Positions 49,271 through 58,990 of a stretch of DNA of 64,000 nucleotides are shown one piece after another. The translations under genes were made by a program, and so were the position numbers. The notes below the pieces were generated by a model. It made no database searches and was not told the DNA's origin. It saw nothing but the letters and a program-made list of their open reading frames with translations. This DNA is from Conchiformibius steedae (GTDB taxonomy: Bacteria; Pseudomonadota; Gammaproteobacteria; Burkholderiales; Neisseriaceae), in assembly GCF_014054725.1 (NCBI RefSeq), contig NZ_CP059563.1, forward strand, positions 1,639,749 through 1,703,748, given 5' to 3'. Position 1 is the stretch's first letter, and each line of letters starts with the position of its first letter.

Positions 49271-50716
49271 TCAGCCTTCGATTTTCACCTCTACGCGGCG
49301 ACCTTCGGCATTATTGCCTTTCGCACCGGTGGTGTTTTCAGGTTTGCGCAATTCAATGTTTTCGATTTTCACGCCCTGTTGCACCAAAAACGCTTGCACG
49401 GCTTGGGCGCGGCGTTTGGACAAACGCTCGTTGGCAGCAGCATTACCCGTGCTGTCGGCAAAACCGCTAATCACCAATTTCTTACCCGCTTTAGCAGCTT
49501 TTACCGCTTCGGCAGCCACTTTTACCGCTTCAGGCGCAACATCGCTTCTGGCAGTAGCAAAGTAAAACTTCAACACGCCGTTTTCCAACTTCACTTCGGC
49601 TTTGTCGGCAGCAGGTGCAGACGCTTCAACAGCTTGCTCAATCACCGCGGAAGCAGCGGGCGCGGAAGCCACAACAGGCGAAGCCGCCACAGGCGCAGAA
49701 GCAACCGATGCTGCCGCTTGGGGTTTGTCCGCTGCTGCTTTATCGGCGGCAGGCACTTTACCGCCTACGGCATTTTGCGTATCGGTGGGCAAACCTTTAC
49801 CGTCAGGATGGGATTTACCCCATACATAGGCAGTCAGCATGTGGATTTTTTCTTTGCTCAAGAAACCACCCCATGCAGGCATTTGGTTATGACGACCACC
49901 GGTAATGGTTTCAATAATGGCTTTTTCGCTACCGCCCCACAACCACACATCATCGGTCAGGTTCGGTGCCATATTTTGCTTACCGCCGCCGTCTTCACCG
50001 TGGCACACCGCGCAGTTTGCCGCAAACACTTCCTTACCGCGCAAAGCACGGTCTTCATTATGCTCTTTACCCGACAGCGACATCACATAGTTTGCCGCAT
50101 CTTTAACGCGCTCTTCGCCCAACTTCGGACCCCAAGGCTGCATCACGCCCACACGTCCTTTTTCGATACTTTCACGAATATGCTCGGCAGTACCGCCATA
50201 CAGCCAGTCGGTATCGGTTAAGTTCGGGAAACCGCGCGAACCTTGCGCGTCCGAGCCGTGGCACTGAATACAGTAAGTATTAAACAGGTTTTGACCGATT
50301 TTCATCGCATCGGCATCTTTTGCCACCTGCTCAACAGGCATGCCCGCGTATTTGGCATACAGCGGTGCCACTTCCTGTTCGGCAGCTTTCATTTCCTGTT
50401 CGTATTGGTTTTTGCTGCTCCAATGTCCTTCGGCGAACTTCCAGCCGCGGTAGTCGCCCAAGCCCGGATAGGCAAACAAATAGGCAATACCAAACAAAAT
50501 GGTACAGATAAACATCCAAAACCACCAGCGCGGCAAGCCATTGTTGTATTCCTCAATACCGTCCCAAGCATGACCGGTGGTTTTGACTTCTTCGCCTTTT
50601 TTCAAAGGCTTCACCTTGTCTTGCGACAGCAATACCCAAATAACGAAGATAAACGACGCCACGACAATGGCAACAATATACCAATGCCAGAAGCTGCTCG
50701 TGAATTGTGATTCCAT
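49271..50716 (-). CDS. ccoP: CcoP, dihaem subunit of cbb3 cytochrome oxidase, fused to an OmpA-like domain
   Basis: The 481-residue protein has membrane segments near 10-31 and 62-82 and then two cytochrome c domains with CIQCH (149-153) and CAVCH (235-239). Unlike the usual CcoP it goes on: an Ala-, Pro- and Val-rich linker (about 322-375) leads to an OmpA-like domain (about 378-481) with ISGFADSTGNAAANERLSKRRAQ and ending RRVEVKIEG. The aspartate of FADSTG and the arginines after LSK are the positions that hold peptidoglycan in OmpA proteins. Gonococcal CcoP instead carries a third haem domain at this place. The frame is continuous and I see no sign of a sequencing join. It is the last gene of ccoNOQP and overlaps ccoQ by one base. 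Confidence 0.93.
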   Translation of the reverse strand: MESQFTSSFWHWYIVAIVVASFIFVIWVLLSQDKVKPLKKGEEVKTTGHAWDGIEEYNNGLPRWWFWMFICTILFGIAYLFAYPGLGDYRGWKFAEGHWSSKNQYEQEMKAAEQEVAPLYAKYAGMPVEQVAKDADAMKIGQNLFNTYCIQCHGSDAQGSRGFPNLTDTDWLYGGTAEHIRESIEKGRVGVMQPWGPKLGEERVKDAANYVMSLSGKEHNEDRALRGKEVFAANCAVCHGEDGGGKQNMAPNLTDDVWLWGGSEKAIIETITGGRHNQMPAWGGFLSKEKIHMLTAYVWGKSHPDGKGLPTDTQNAVGGKVPAADKAAADKPQAAASVASAPVAASPVVASAPAASAVIEQAVEASAPAADKAEVKLENGVLKFYFATARSDVAPEAVKVAAEAVKAAKAGKKLVISGFADSTGNAAANERLSKRRAQAVQAFLVQQGVKIENIELRKPENTTGAKGNNAEGRRVEVKIEG

Positions 50717-50901
50717 TATTTTGCTCCGTTGTTATGGTGGGATTCGGCAGGCGCATCAGGCGTATCGGGGTCGTCCACAATACTGCGTGCCGCATCTTGA
50801 TAACCGTCTTTATTGCGCTTGCTCAACACGATGTACAACACCAATGCAAAACACACAAACACCCATACGGTAAACAACGTCCGTGCCGAATTCAAATCCA
50901 T
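50716..50901 (-). CDS. ccoQ: CcoQ/FixQ, small subunit of cbb3 oxidase
   Basis: The 61-residue protein has one membrane segment (about 8-26) with the family's VLSKRNKDGYQDAA sequence and an acidic, His-ended tail. It stabilises the assembled oxidase. It lies 14 bases after ccoO. Confidence 0.9.
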   Translation of the reverse strand: MDLNSARTLFTVWVFVCFALVLYIVLSKRNKDGYQDAARSIVDDPDTPDAPAESHHNNGAK

Positions 50902-50915
50902 AATTTATTTACCTT

Positions 50916-51527
50916 TTATCTCTTATCTTTCAATGCCAGACCCAAGCCTTGCAAATACGCCACCACCGCGTCCAATTCGGACTTGTCCTGCAGCATTTCA
51001 GGGGCTTTTGCCAATTCTTCGTCAGAATACGGCACACCCACCGCACGCAAAGCCTTCATGTGACGCACCACTTGGTCGGGGTTTACCTTATTACGCGCCA
51101 GCCACGGGAAAGCGGGCATATTGGATTCGGGTACGACATCGCGCGGGTTAATCAGGTGGATGCGGTGCCATTCGTCCGAATAACGTCCGCCCACACGCGC
51201 CAAATCAGGACCGGTGCGCTTGGAACCCCATTGGAAAGGGTGGTCGTACACCGATTCGCCCGCCACGGAATAGTGACCGTAACGCTCGGTTTCGGCACGG
51301 AACGGACGAATCATTTGCGAATGGCAGTTGTAACAGCCTTCACGCACATACACATCGCGTCCCGCCACTTGCAAGGCATTGTAAGGTTTCAGTCCTTTGA
51401 CGGGGGTGGTGACTTCTTTGCTGAAAAACAGCGGCACCACCTCAATCAACAAACCGACACTGATTACCATCAGCACAAACGCAATCAGAAAACCGACTTT
51501 TTCTTCAACCAATGCTTGTAATTTCAT
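50916..51527 (-). CDS. ccoO: CcoO, monohaem subunit of cbb3 oxidase
   Basis: The 203-residue protein has an N-terminal membrane anchor (about 11-35) and a single haem c site, CYNCH, at residues 65-69. The segment after it, [18 protein letters not shown], is typical of the family. It passes electrons from CcoP to CcoN. Confidence 0.96.
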   Translation of the reverse strand: MKLQALVEEKVGFLIAFVLMVISVGLLIEVVPLFFSKEVTTPVKGLKPYNALQVAGRDVYVREGCYNCHSQMIRPFRAETERYGHYSVAGESVYDHPFQWGSKRTGPDLARVGGRYSDEWHRIHLINPRDVVPESNMPAFPWLARNKVNPDQVVRHMKALRAVGVPYSDEELAKAPEMLQDKSELDAVVAYLQGLGLALKDKR

Positions 51528-51553
51528 TTGATTTGCCTACTCTTTCTGTTGCT

Positions 51554-52993
51554 TTAGTGGTGTTGGGCGGGCGAAAGTGCGGGGATTTCCGCATCAACGG
51601 GTTTGCCTGCCGCAATGGTACGGTACACGTTGTATGCCATGATAAACATACCTGCCAAGTAGAACACACCACCTGCCACACGAATGGCATAGTAGGGCAT
51701 AGATGCGCTTACAGAAGCCACAAAAGAATGGGTCAGCGTGCCGTCAGGGTTCAGTTCACGCCACATCAAACCTTGGGTAACACCCGAAATCCACATGGCG
51801 GTGATATACAACACCACGCCGATGGTGGCAATCCAAAAGTGCAGGTCAATCAGTTTGACGCTGTACATTTCTTGACGACCGAACAGACGCGGTACTAAAT
51901 AGTAAATAGAACCAATGGTCACAAAACCCACCCAGCCCAATGCGCCGGAGTGAACGTGTCCTACCGTCCAATCGGTATAGTGGCTCAAGGCGTTGATGTA
52001 TTTGATGGACATCATCGGACCTTCAAAGGTGGACATACCGTAGAAAGACAGCGATACCACCAAGAATTTCAAAATCGGGTCGGTACGCAGTTTGCTCCAT
52101 GCACCCGATAAGGTCATGATGCCGTTAATCATGCCGCCCCAAGACGGTGCAAACAGAATCAGCGACAACACCATGCCCAGCGATTGTGTCCAGTCGGGCA
52201 AAGCGGTGTAGTGCAAGTGGTGCGGACCTGCCCACATATAGGTAAAAATCAATGCCCAAAAGTGTACTACCGACAAACGGTAAGAATACACGGGACGACC
52301 TGCCTGTTTCGGGACGAAGTAGTACATCATGCCCAAGAAAGCGGCAGTCAAGAAGAAGCCCACGGCATTGTGTCCGTACCACCATTGCACCATGGCATCA
52401 ATTGCGCCAGAGTACACGGAATAGGATTTCATCGGACCGGCGGGAATGGCAAGGCTGTTCACAATGTGCAGCAGGGCAACCGCCAAGATAAACGCGCCGT
52501 AAAACCAGTTTGCCACATAAATGTGCTTGATTTTACGGGTGGCAATCGTACCGAAAAACACAATGGCGTAAGCCACCCAAACCAAGGTAATCAGAATGTC
52601 AATCGGCCATTCCAGTTCGGCGTATTCCTTGCCCGAAGTGTAGCCCAAAGGCAGGGTAATCACCGCCAGCAGAATCACCAGCTGCCAACCCCAGAAGGTA
52701 ATGGCGGGCAAGTGCCATTTTTCGCCGAACAAGCGCACATTACAGGTTCGTTGCACCACATAATACGAGGTGGCGAACAAACCGCAGCCGCCAAAGGCAA
52801 AAATCACTGCGTTGGTGTGCAGTGGACGAATACGCCCGAAGTGAAACCACTCGCCCACTCCCGACAGGTTTAGTTCGGGCCAGCGCAGTTGTGCGGCGGC
52901 AATCACACCCACCAGCATGCCCACGATGCCCCAAACTACTGTCATGATGGCGAACTGACGCACCACTTTGTAGTTATAAGTTTGCGTTTCCAT
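51554..52993 (-). CDS. ccoN: CcoN, catalytic subunit of cbb3 cytochrome oxidase
   Basis: I chose ATG 52993, which has GGAG 7 bases upstream, rather than 52999. The 479-residue protein has about 12 membrane segments with the haem and copper histidines in [23 protein letters not shown] and [14 protein letters not shown]. It reduces oxygen with high affinity. It is the first gene of ccoNOQP. Confidence 0.97.
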   Translation of the reverse strand: METQTYNYKVVRQFAIMTVVWGIVGMLVGVIAAAQLRWPELNLSGVGEWFHFGRIRPLHTNAVIFAFGGCGLFATSYYVVQRTCNVRLFGEKWHLPAITFWGWQLVILLAVITLPLGYTSGKEYAELEWPIDILITLVWVAYAIVFFGTIATRKIKHIYVANWFYGAFILAVALLHIVNSLAIPAGPMKSYSVYSGAIDAMVQWWYGHNAVGFFLTAAFLGMMYYFVPKQAGRPVYSYRLSVVHFWALIFTYMWAGPHHLHYTALPDWTQSLGMVLSLILFAPSWGGMINGIMTLSGAWSKLRTDPILKFLVVSLSFYGMSTFEGPMMSIKYINALSHYTDWTVGHVHSGALGWVGFVTIGSIYYLVPRLFGRQEMYSVKLIDLHFWIATIGVVLYITAMWISGVTQGLMWRELNPDGTLTHSFVASVSASMPYYAIRVAGGVFYLAGMFIMAYNVYRTIAAGKPVDAEIPALSPAQHH

Positions 52994-53328
52994 GAACAAT
53001 CTCCATTAACATGGCAATTAAAATCTCTTTATTCCGGTTTTGCCCGCACGCGCACAAGCACACACGGCCGGTTTTTCTGTCCGACAACCTTTGCGTTAAA
53101 ACACGCAAAGATAAACCAACAGCCATTTTAAAACAAAACCCCCTTTCCTACCAATACAAATAATGGTAAAACGCCGCCTTTGCCCGCATTGTTGCGCGTA
53201 AACACGCGACTTTGGCGGGGCAGAGCGAAAATTTCCGCACGCTTTTTGACAGAAGTCAAAATTTCCCGCCGCAACAAATCTTAACACTCTGCCCCGCCGC
53301 AACGGTGCAAAACATTCAAGGAATCCCC
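52994..53328. other. Divergent intergenic region between ccoN and the M61 gene
   Basis: I see no gene in these 335 bases. A small hairpin, CTTTGCGT with ACGCAAAG (53090-53097 with 53104-53111), lies near the ccoN side. An imperfect palindrome TACCAATACAAATAATGGTA covers 53146-53165. I found no clear FNR box (TTGAT, four bases, ATCAA). The part next to the peptidase is GC-richer and in frame with that gene but without a ribosome site. Confidence 0.55.
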
Positions 53329-55095
53329 ATGCTTCACTATACCGTTATCCCCGACACCCTCGCCCGCCAATGGCACGTTACCCTGTCGTTTGAACACAGC
53401 GCCGACACTCCGCAAACGCTGAAACTGGCAAACTGGACCCCCGGCAGCTATATGATTCGCGACTTTTCCCGCCACATTACCGCCATCGCCGCCACCTGCA
53501 ACCACAATCCCGTTTTGCTGACCCAAACCGCCAAAAACGAATGGCAGATTCCTGCCCGCAGCGGCAATTGGCAAATCAGCTACAGCGTGTATGCCAACGA
53601 CTTATCCGTACGCGCCTCGCTGCTGGACACCCAACGCGGTTTTATTGACGGCGCGTGCCTGTTTTTATACCTGCCCGAGCGCACCGAAGAAAGCCACAGC
53701 ATACAATTTCAAGGTTTGCCTGCCGAATGGCGCATTCACACTGCCATGACCAGCAATGGCGAACACAGCTTTACCGCGTCCGATTACGCCGAATTGATTG
53801 ACCACCCCTTTGAAATGGGTGCGAATAACGATGTGTTACTGTTTGACGTGAGCGGGATTGAACACCGCATTGTGATTAGCGGACACCGTCCCACTTACGA
53901 CCCCGACCGCCTGATTGCCGATGCCCGCAAAATCTGCGAAGCCGCACACAATCTTTTCCCCCAGCCTGCCCCGTTTGACGAATATGTGTTTCTGTTGCAC
54001 GTTGGCGAGCATATTTACGGCGGTTTGGAACACCGCAGCAGCACCGCCCTGCACATTGACCGTCGCGCCCTACCTTCCCGCCGCGCCGACCAATCGCCTG
54101 CCTATACCGAACTTTTAGGCTTGATTTCGCACGAATACTTCCATTCATGGCACGTCAAATCCATCAAACCCGCCGCCTTTATCCCCTACCGTTTGGACCA
54201 CGAAACCTACACCGAACAACTGTGGATTTTTGAAGGCATCACCTCTTATTACGATGATTTATTGCTGGCACGCAGCGGCGTGATTTCCCCCGAACACTAT
54301 CTCAAGTTGTTGGCACAAACCATCACCCGCGTATGGCGCACGCCGGGGCGCAAACGGCAAACCCTCGCCCAATCCGCCTTTTGCGCGTGGCACAAATATT
54401 ACAAACAAGACGAAAACAGCCCCAACGCCATCACCAGCTATTACCAGCAGGGCGCACTCACTGCCTTGTGCTTGGATTTACTGATACGCGCCCGCAGCCC
54501 CTACAGCCTTGACCATGTAATGCAACACCTGTATCAAAACTGGCTCGACAACGGCAAAGGTTTGGCAGACGGCGATTTTGAAGCCTGTGTTCAAGAAGTA
54601 ACGGGTTTGGATTTGCGCGAATTTTTCGCCACTGCCCTGCACAGCACTGACGATTTGCCCGTAGCCGCCTGTTTGCAACAAGCAGGCGTGGAAATGCGCC
54701 TGTATCCCTTGGCACGTCAGCACACAGGCGCATGGGTGGCAGAATTCCCCGACAACAACGAACCCGATACCGATTTGGGTTGCCGTTTCCGTCAGGAAGC
54801 CCAACACGCGCTGTTAAGCCATGTGTTTAACGGTGGCGCAGCCGAATCCGCAGGACTCAAACCAGACGACCGCATCATCGCCGTAGATGGTTTTGCCTGC
54901 ACCGATTTCACCGCACAGGCGCAAACCGAAGCAGGCGAACAGCACATTGTGCATTTTTTCCGCCACGGCGTGCTGCACCAAACCGAATTAACCGTACAAA
55001 ACGCCGCGCCTGAAACCGCCTTGCTGAAAATCAACGATGCCCAAGCCCTGCAAACATGGTTAAGCGGAACAAACGACCCAAGGGAAAACCCATAA
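53329..55095 (+). CDS. M61-family aminopeptidase with a PDZ domain
   Basis: I chose ATG 53329, which has AAGGAAT just before it; the longer frame from 53212 has no ribosome site. The 588-residue protein has an N-terminal beta domain and a thermolysin-like domain with the zinc site HEYFH at 268-272 and a downstream WIFEGITSYY glutamate. A C-terminal PDZ domain contains GGAAESAGLKPDDRIIAVDG. This is the layout of glycyl aminopeptidases. There is no signal peptide, so it should be cytoplasmic. Confidence 0.9.
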   Translation: MLHYTVIPDTLARQWHVTLSFEHSADTPQTLKLANWTPGSYMIRDFSRHITAIAATCNHNPVLLTQTAKNEWQIPARSGNWQISYSVYANDLSVRASLLDTQRGFIDGACLFLYLPERTEESHSIQFQGLPAEWRIHTAMTSNGEHSFTASDYAELIDHPFEMGANNDVLLFDVSGIEHRIVISGHRPTYDPDRLIADARKICEAAHNLFPQPAPFDEYVFLLHVGEHIYGGLEHRSSTALHIDRRALPSRRADQSPAYTELLGLISHEYFHSWHVKSIKPAAFIPYRLDHETYTEQLWIFEGITSYYDDLLLARSGVISPEHYLKLLAQTITRVWRTPGRKRQTLAQSAFCAWHKYYKQDENSPNAITSYYQQGALTALCLDLLIRARSPYSLDHVMQHLYQNWLDNGKGLADGDFEACVQEVTGLDLREFFATALHSTDDLPVAACLQQAGVEMRLYPLARQHTGAWVAEFPDNNEPDTDLGCRFRQEAQHALLSHVFNGGAAESAGLKPDDRIIAVDGFACTDFTAQAQTEAGEQHIVHFFRHGVLHQTELTVQNAAPETALLKINDAQALQTWLSGTNDPRENP

Positions 55096-55274
55096 TCGTT
55101 CCCCGAAACGGCGGATGCCCAAGCACAAAGCGCACAGGTGTTGCCAATCCGCCGCACCACCCGCCACAGCGCTGCACGCATTGGCGCGATTTCGGTTAGA
55201 ATGCGCGTTTTCCGCATTCACGAAAGCCCTTTATTTATGTTGTACGCCCACCCGTCCGCCACCACGGAGCAGCC

Positions 55275-56282
55275 ATGAGCGCCCTTATCGCCCTATTGTT
55301 GCCCTTGGCAGCACTGGCATTGGAACTGTATCTGCACCACAGCGGCAGACTAAACGGTAAACCGCTGTTGTGGAGTTTGCCCGTGTGGTGGCTGCTGCCG
55401 TTTGTAGCAGGTGCGGCGTGGTGGGTGTACGACACAGACGCAGGCACGGGCTTTTTTGCTGCCTATCTGTTTGCACGGGCATGGTTTTTGTTTTACGCAT
55501 TCTACTTAAACGACATCACTGCCCGTTTCAATCCACCTACTGCGCTGCAAAAACGTTTGTTAAACTGCGCCTTAATGCTGTTGTCGCTGCTGCCCGTACT
55601 GTTAGCAGGAATATTGGCTGGGGTAAACGCATTGGCTGCGCCGCTGTTGCCCCTGTTGCTTGCGCTTGCAGCGGCTTATACGGCATGGCGTTTGCTGGGT
55701 AAGGACGCACAGCCGCAACATCATCATGCCTATGCCCTGCTCAACCGCTGGTTCGCCATTTGGCCCCAGCCCAGCGGACAACATTTTTGGTTGTCGCCCA
55801 AAGCATTGCGCCGCGCCCAACGCGATTACCCCGATGTTGCCCTACACGCTGCCAAGCGCCCCTTATTGAAGAAAAACGCACCTGCTGCCACTTCACTTGC
55901 CATGTGTTTGGCAGCGGCGGTGTGGATTGGTGCGGTGTTGATGTTGCAAGCCCTGCCTGCGGTATGGGCATTGGCAGGTAGTGCCGCGCCTGCCTGTTGC
56001 GCCCTGTGGTGCGCCCTATTGGGAACCCGCAGCCTGTGCGCCACACCCACTGTGCGCCTCATATTGGAAGCCCATCGCGCACCTTTACAAAAATCCTTAA
56101 TTATCCTGTTGTTTTTCAGCTCGTTTGCCTTATTATTGGGCTTGAGCGGCTATTGGCTGGCGCACGGACAACAAGTAGATGTACGCGCAGGATTGGCGGT
56201 GGTACTGTTGGTATTGGCAACAGGCATCGGATATTCACTGTACCTGCTGCGTCGTCCCCACGCCCTACCCCCGCAAAGCTGA
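55275..56282 (+). CDS. Polytopic membrane protein of unknown function
   Basis: The 335-residue protein is mostly hydrophobic with about eight or nine membrane segments, rich in Ala and Leu, with a soluble loop in the middle containing a short His run. GGAG lies 7 bases before the ATG. I do not recognise a family. It starts 179 bases after the M61 gene and 24 bases before the next gene, with which it probably shares a transcript. Confidence 0.7.
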   Translation: MSALIALLLPLAALALELYLHHSGRLNGKPLLWSLPVWWLLPFVAGAAWWVYDTDAGTGFFAAYLFARAWFLFYAFYLNDITARFNPPTALQKRLLNCALMLLSLLPVLLAGILAGVNALAAPLLPLLLALAAAYTAWRLLGKDAQPQHHHAYALLNRWFAIWPQPSGQHFWLSPKALRRAQRDYPDVALHAAKRPLLKKNAPAATSLAMCLAAAVWIGAVLMLQALPAVWALAGSAAPACCALWCALLGTRSLCATPTVRLILEAHRAPLQKSLIILLFFSSFALLLGLSGYWLAHGQQVDVRAGLAVVLLVLATGIGYSLYLLRRPHALPPQS

Positions 56283-56306
56283 CCTTTTTTTCTGTTTTGT
56301 TGCATC

Positions 56307-57074
56307 ATGACACACCCCGAAGCCCCCCTTGGCGAATTCCGTTTCAGCACGGGCAAATCCCATCTGCGCTTAAGCGGTTGGACGCTGCTGATTCTCGCCC
56401 CCATCGCCCTGTTTTTACTTGCTGCGCGTGGCAATATCGACAACCTTACTGGCAACCAAATCGCCATCGGTATTTTTCTGCTGGTGGTAATTGCCGCCAT
56501 GTTGCTTAATTTCCTGTTTACCCGTATTGATGTTTACAGCAACGCATTGGTACAGAAACGTTTTTTCAGCAAACATGCTTTTTACTTCAGCCCCTATATG
56601 CGCCTGTATATTGCCCGCTGGCGTTATGGCTTGCTCAACCTGACCATCGGCAAACACACCGCCATCACGCTGGACGACGGCTACCACTACCACCTACCCC
56701 CCGCTTTCCGCCAAAACGAAAAAATCATCAATGTGATTGAAAGCTATTTGTTCAGCCATTCCATGCACATGCTCAACCAAACCTACGATACCGATGAAAC
56801 CCTGAATTTTGGCGCGATACAACTCAACCGCCGCCATATCGTGGCAAACGACACCGTGATTGCCCGCGACGACATTGCCAAAATCAGCGTTAATCAAGGC
56901 AAACTCAAAATCTACACCAAAAACAAAAAAGGCAACGCCCGTATCCGTTCCAGCGCCACCGTACATCTCGACAAAATCGCCAATTTCCGTCTGCTCTGCC
57001 GCTTTATCGGCTTAAACGAATTTGCCGAACCCAAATATTTTTACCGCATCAAACGGATTTTGTGGTTTATCTAA
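56307..57074 (+). CDS. Two-pass membrane protein with a soluble C-terminal domain, unknown function
   Basis: The 255-residue protein has two adjacent membrane segments (about 24-40 and 52-70) followed by a beta-rich domain of about 180 residues with many aromatic and basic residues, which could be a PH-like fold. The family is not known to me. It lies 24 bases after the polytopic membrane protein and ends before a hairpin that separates it from aspS. Confidence 0.7.
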   Translation: MTHPEAPLGEFRFSTGKSHLRLSGWTLLILAPIALFLLAARGNIDNLTGNQIAIGIFLLVVIAAMLLNFLFTRIDVYSNALVQKRFFSKHAFYFSPYMRLYIARWRYGLLNLTIGKHTAITLDDGYHYHLPPAFRQNEKIINVIESYLFSHSMHMLNQTYDTDETLNFGAIQLNRRHIVANDTVIARDDIAKISVNQGKLKIYTKNKKGNARIRSSATVHLDKIANFRLLCRFIGLNEFAEPKYFYRIKRILWFI

Positions 57075-57077
57075 ACC

Positions 57078-57109
57078 AAAACGGCTGTCCGAAAAGAACA
57101 ACCGTTTTT
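57078..57109. terminator. Terminator between the two-pass protein gene and aspS
   Basis: The stem AAACGGCTGT with ACAACCGTTT has one mismatch (57079-57088 with 57098-57107 approximately) and is followed by T residues. Its A-run on the left may also serve aspS. Confidence 0.7.
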
Positions 57110-57126
57110 CATATCACATCAAAATC

Positions 57127-58935
57127 TTATGCTTCTTTATTTTCTGTTGCTTTCTGACGCAGGCGCAAACTCAATTCACGCAACTGCTTATCGTCCACCG
57201 CATTCGGTGCATTGGTCAGCAGGCATTGGGCGCGTTGGGTTTTCGGGAAGGCAATCACATCGCGGATGGATTCCGCACCCGCCATCAGTGTCACCAAACG
57301 GTCCAAACCAAACGCCAAACCGCCGTGCGGGGGCGCACCGTATTTCAGGTTATCCAGCAGGAAGCCGAATTTTTCCTGTTGCTCTTCAGGGCTGATGTTC
57401 AACGCGGCAAACACTTTTTCCTGAATATCGGCGCGGTGGATACGCACTGAACCGCCACCGATTTCCCAACCGTTCAACACCATATCATAGGCACGCGCCA
57501 AGCATTGTTCGGGGCTAGTCGCCATCAAATCTTCATGCCCCGCTTTCGGCGAAGTGAACGGGTGGTGCATTGCTGCATAGCGTTGATTTTCCTCATCGTA
57601 TTCAAACATCGGAAAATCCACCACCCACAAGGGCTTCCATTCATCTACAAAATAACCGTCCGCCGCGCCGTGTTCATGCCCGATTTTCACGCGCAACGCG
57701 CCAATGGCTTCATTGACAATTTTGGCTTTGTCCGCACCAAAGAAAATCAAATCGCCGTTTTGTGCGCCCGTGCGCTCAATAATGGTTTTCAGGCAGCTCT
57801 CGGACAGGAATTTTACAATCGGCGACTGCAAACCGCTTTCTTCGCCGTTGCTCAAATTGGACACATCGTTTACTTTGATGTACGCCAAACCTTTCGCGCC
57901 GTAAATGCCGACAAATTTAGTATATTCATCAATGTCTTTACGGCTCAGTTTCGCGCCGTTTGGCACACGCAATGCCACCACGCGCCCGTCTTGCATATCG
58001 GCTGCGCCACGGAAAACCTTAAATTCTTCCGTTTTCATCACATCGGTCAGCTCGGTAAACTTCAGCGACACGCGCATATCGGGCTTGTCCGAACCGTAAT
58101 AGAACATGGCTTCGCTAAACGGCATACGCGGGAAATCGCCCAAATCCACACCCAAAGCATCTTTAAACACTTGTTTTGCCATGCCTTCGGTAATGCTCAT
58201 GATTTCGTCTTCGTTCAGGAAAGACGTTTCCAAGTCAATCTGGGTAAATTCGGGCTGGCGGTCGGCGCGCAAATCTTCATCGCGGAAACATTTGGTAATC
58301 TGATAATAACGGTCAAAACCCGCTACCATCAGCAGCTGTTTAAACAACTGCGGCGACTGCGGCAGCGCGAAAAATTCACCTGGATGCACACGGCTGGGAA
58401 CCAAATAATCGCGCGCACCTTCGGGGGTGGAACGGGTCAGCACGGGGGTTTCAATATCAATAAAACCCTGCTCGTCCAAATAACGGCGCACGCCCATCGC
58501 CACTTGATAACGCAAGCGCAGGTTTTGCTGCATTTGTGGGCGGCGCAGGTCAATCACGCGGTGGGTCAAACGCACGTTTTCGCTGATGTTTTCTTCATCA
58601 ATCGGAAACGGCGGTGTGGCGGCGGTGTTCAGCACTTCAATTTCTTTGCCCAAAATCTCGATTTTGCCTGAAACCATTTTCGGGTTTTCCGTGCCTTCGG
58701 GGCGGCGGCGCACACGTCCGGTAATGCTCAACACATATTCGCTGCGCGAAGCGTCTGCCGTGGCAAAGGCTTCGGGGGTATCGGGGTCAATCACCACCTG
58801 CACCGTGCCTTCGCGGTCGCGCAGGTCAATGAAAATCACTCCACCGTGGTCGCGGCGGCGGTGTACCCAGCCTTTGACGGTAACGGTTTGGTCTAAATAT
58901 TGCTCGCTGATTAAGCCGCAGTAGTTGGTACGCAT
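57127..58935 (-). CDS. aspS: Aspartyl-tRNA synthetase
   Basis: The 602-residue class II synthetase has an N-terminal OB fold ([19 protein letters not shown]), motif 2 with [17 protein letters not shown], and motif 3 GLDRLV near the C-terminus, with the bacterial GAD insertion between. Because this genome also encodes GatCAB, it may be a non-discriminating enzyme that also charges tRNA-Asn; this is inference. Confidence 0.97.
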   Translation of the reverse strand: MRTNYCGLISEQYLDQTVTVKGWVHRRRDHGGVIFIDLRDREGTVQVVIDPDTPEAFATADASRSEYVLSITGRVRRRPEGTENPKMVSGKIEILGKEIEVLNTAATPPFPIDEENISENVRLTHRVIDLRRPQMQQNLRLRYQVAMGVRRYLDEQGFIDIETPVLTRSTPEGARDYLVPSRVHPGEFFALPQSPQLFKQLLMVAGFDRYYQITKCFRDEDLRADRQPEFTQIDLETSFLNEDEIMSITEGMAKQVFKDALGVDLGDFPRMPFSEAMFYYGSDKPDMRVSLKFTELTDVMKTEEFKVFRGAADMQDGRVVALRVPNGAKLSRKDIDEYTKFVGIYGAKGLAYIKVNDVSNLSNGEESGLQSPIVKFLSESCLKTIIERTGAQNGDLIFFGADKAKIVNEAIGALRVKIGHEHGAADGYFVDEWKPLWVVDFPMFEYDEENQRYAAMHHPFTSPKAGHEDLMATSPEQCLARAYDMVLNGWEIGGGSVRIHRADIQEKVFAALNISPEEQQEKFGFLLDNLKYGAPPHGGLAFGLDRLVTLMAGAESIRDVIAFPKTQRAQCLLTNAPNAVDDKQLRELSLRLRQKATENKEA

Positions 58936-58990
58936 AGTTTTTAATTTCCTTACTAATCAATTGGTAAATATTTTTCAGGCTACCTGAAAC

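Noticed and set aside
53090..53165. FNR or other anaerobic operator upstream of ccoN
   Set aside because: The hairpins here do not match TTGAT-N4-ATCAA, so I list them only as structures.
57505..58671. 388-residue reading frame opposite aspS
   Set aside because: It is an antisense shadow of a well-conserved synthetase gene and has no recognisable motif.
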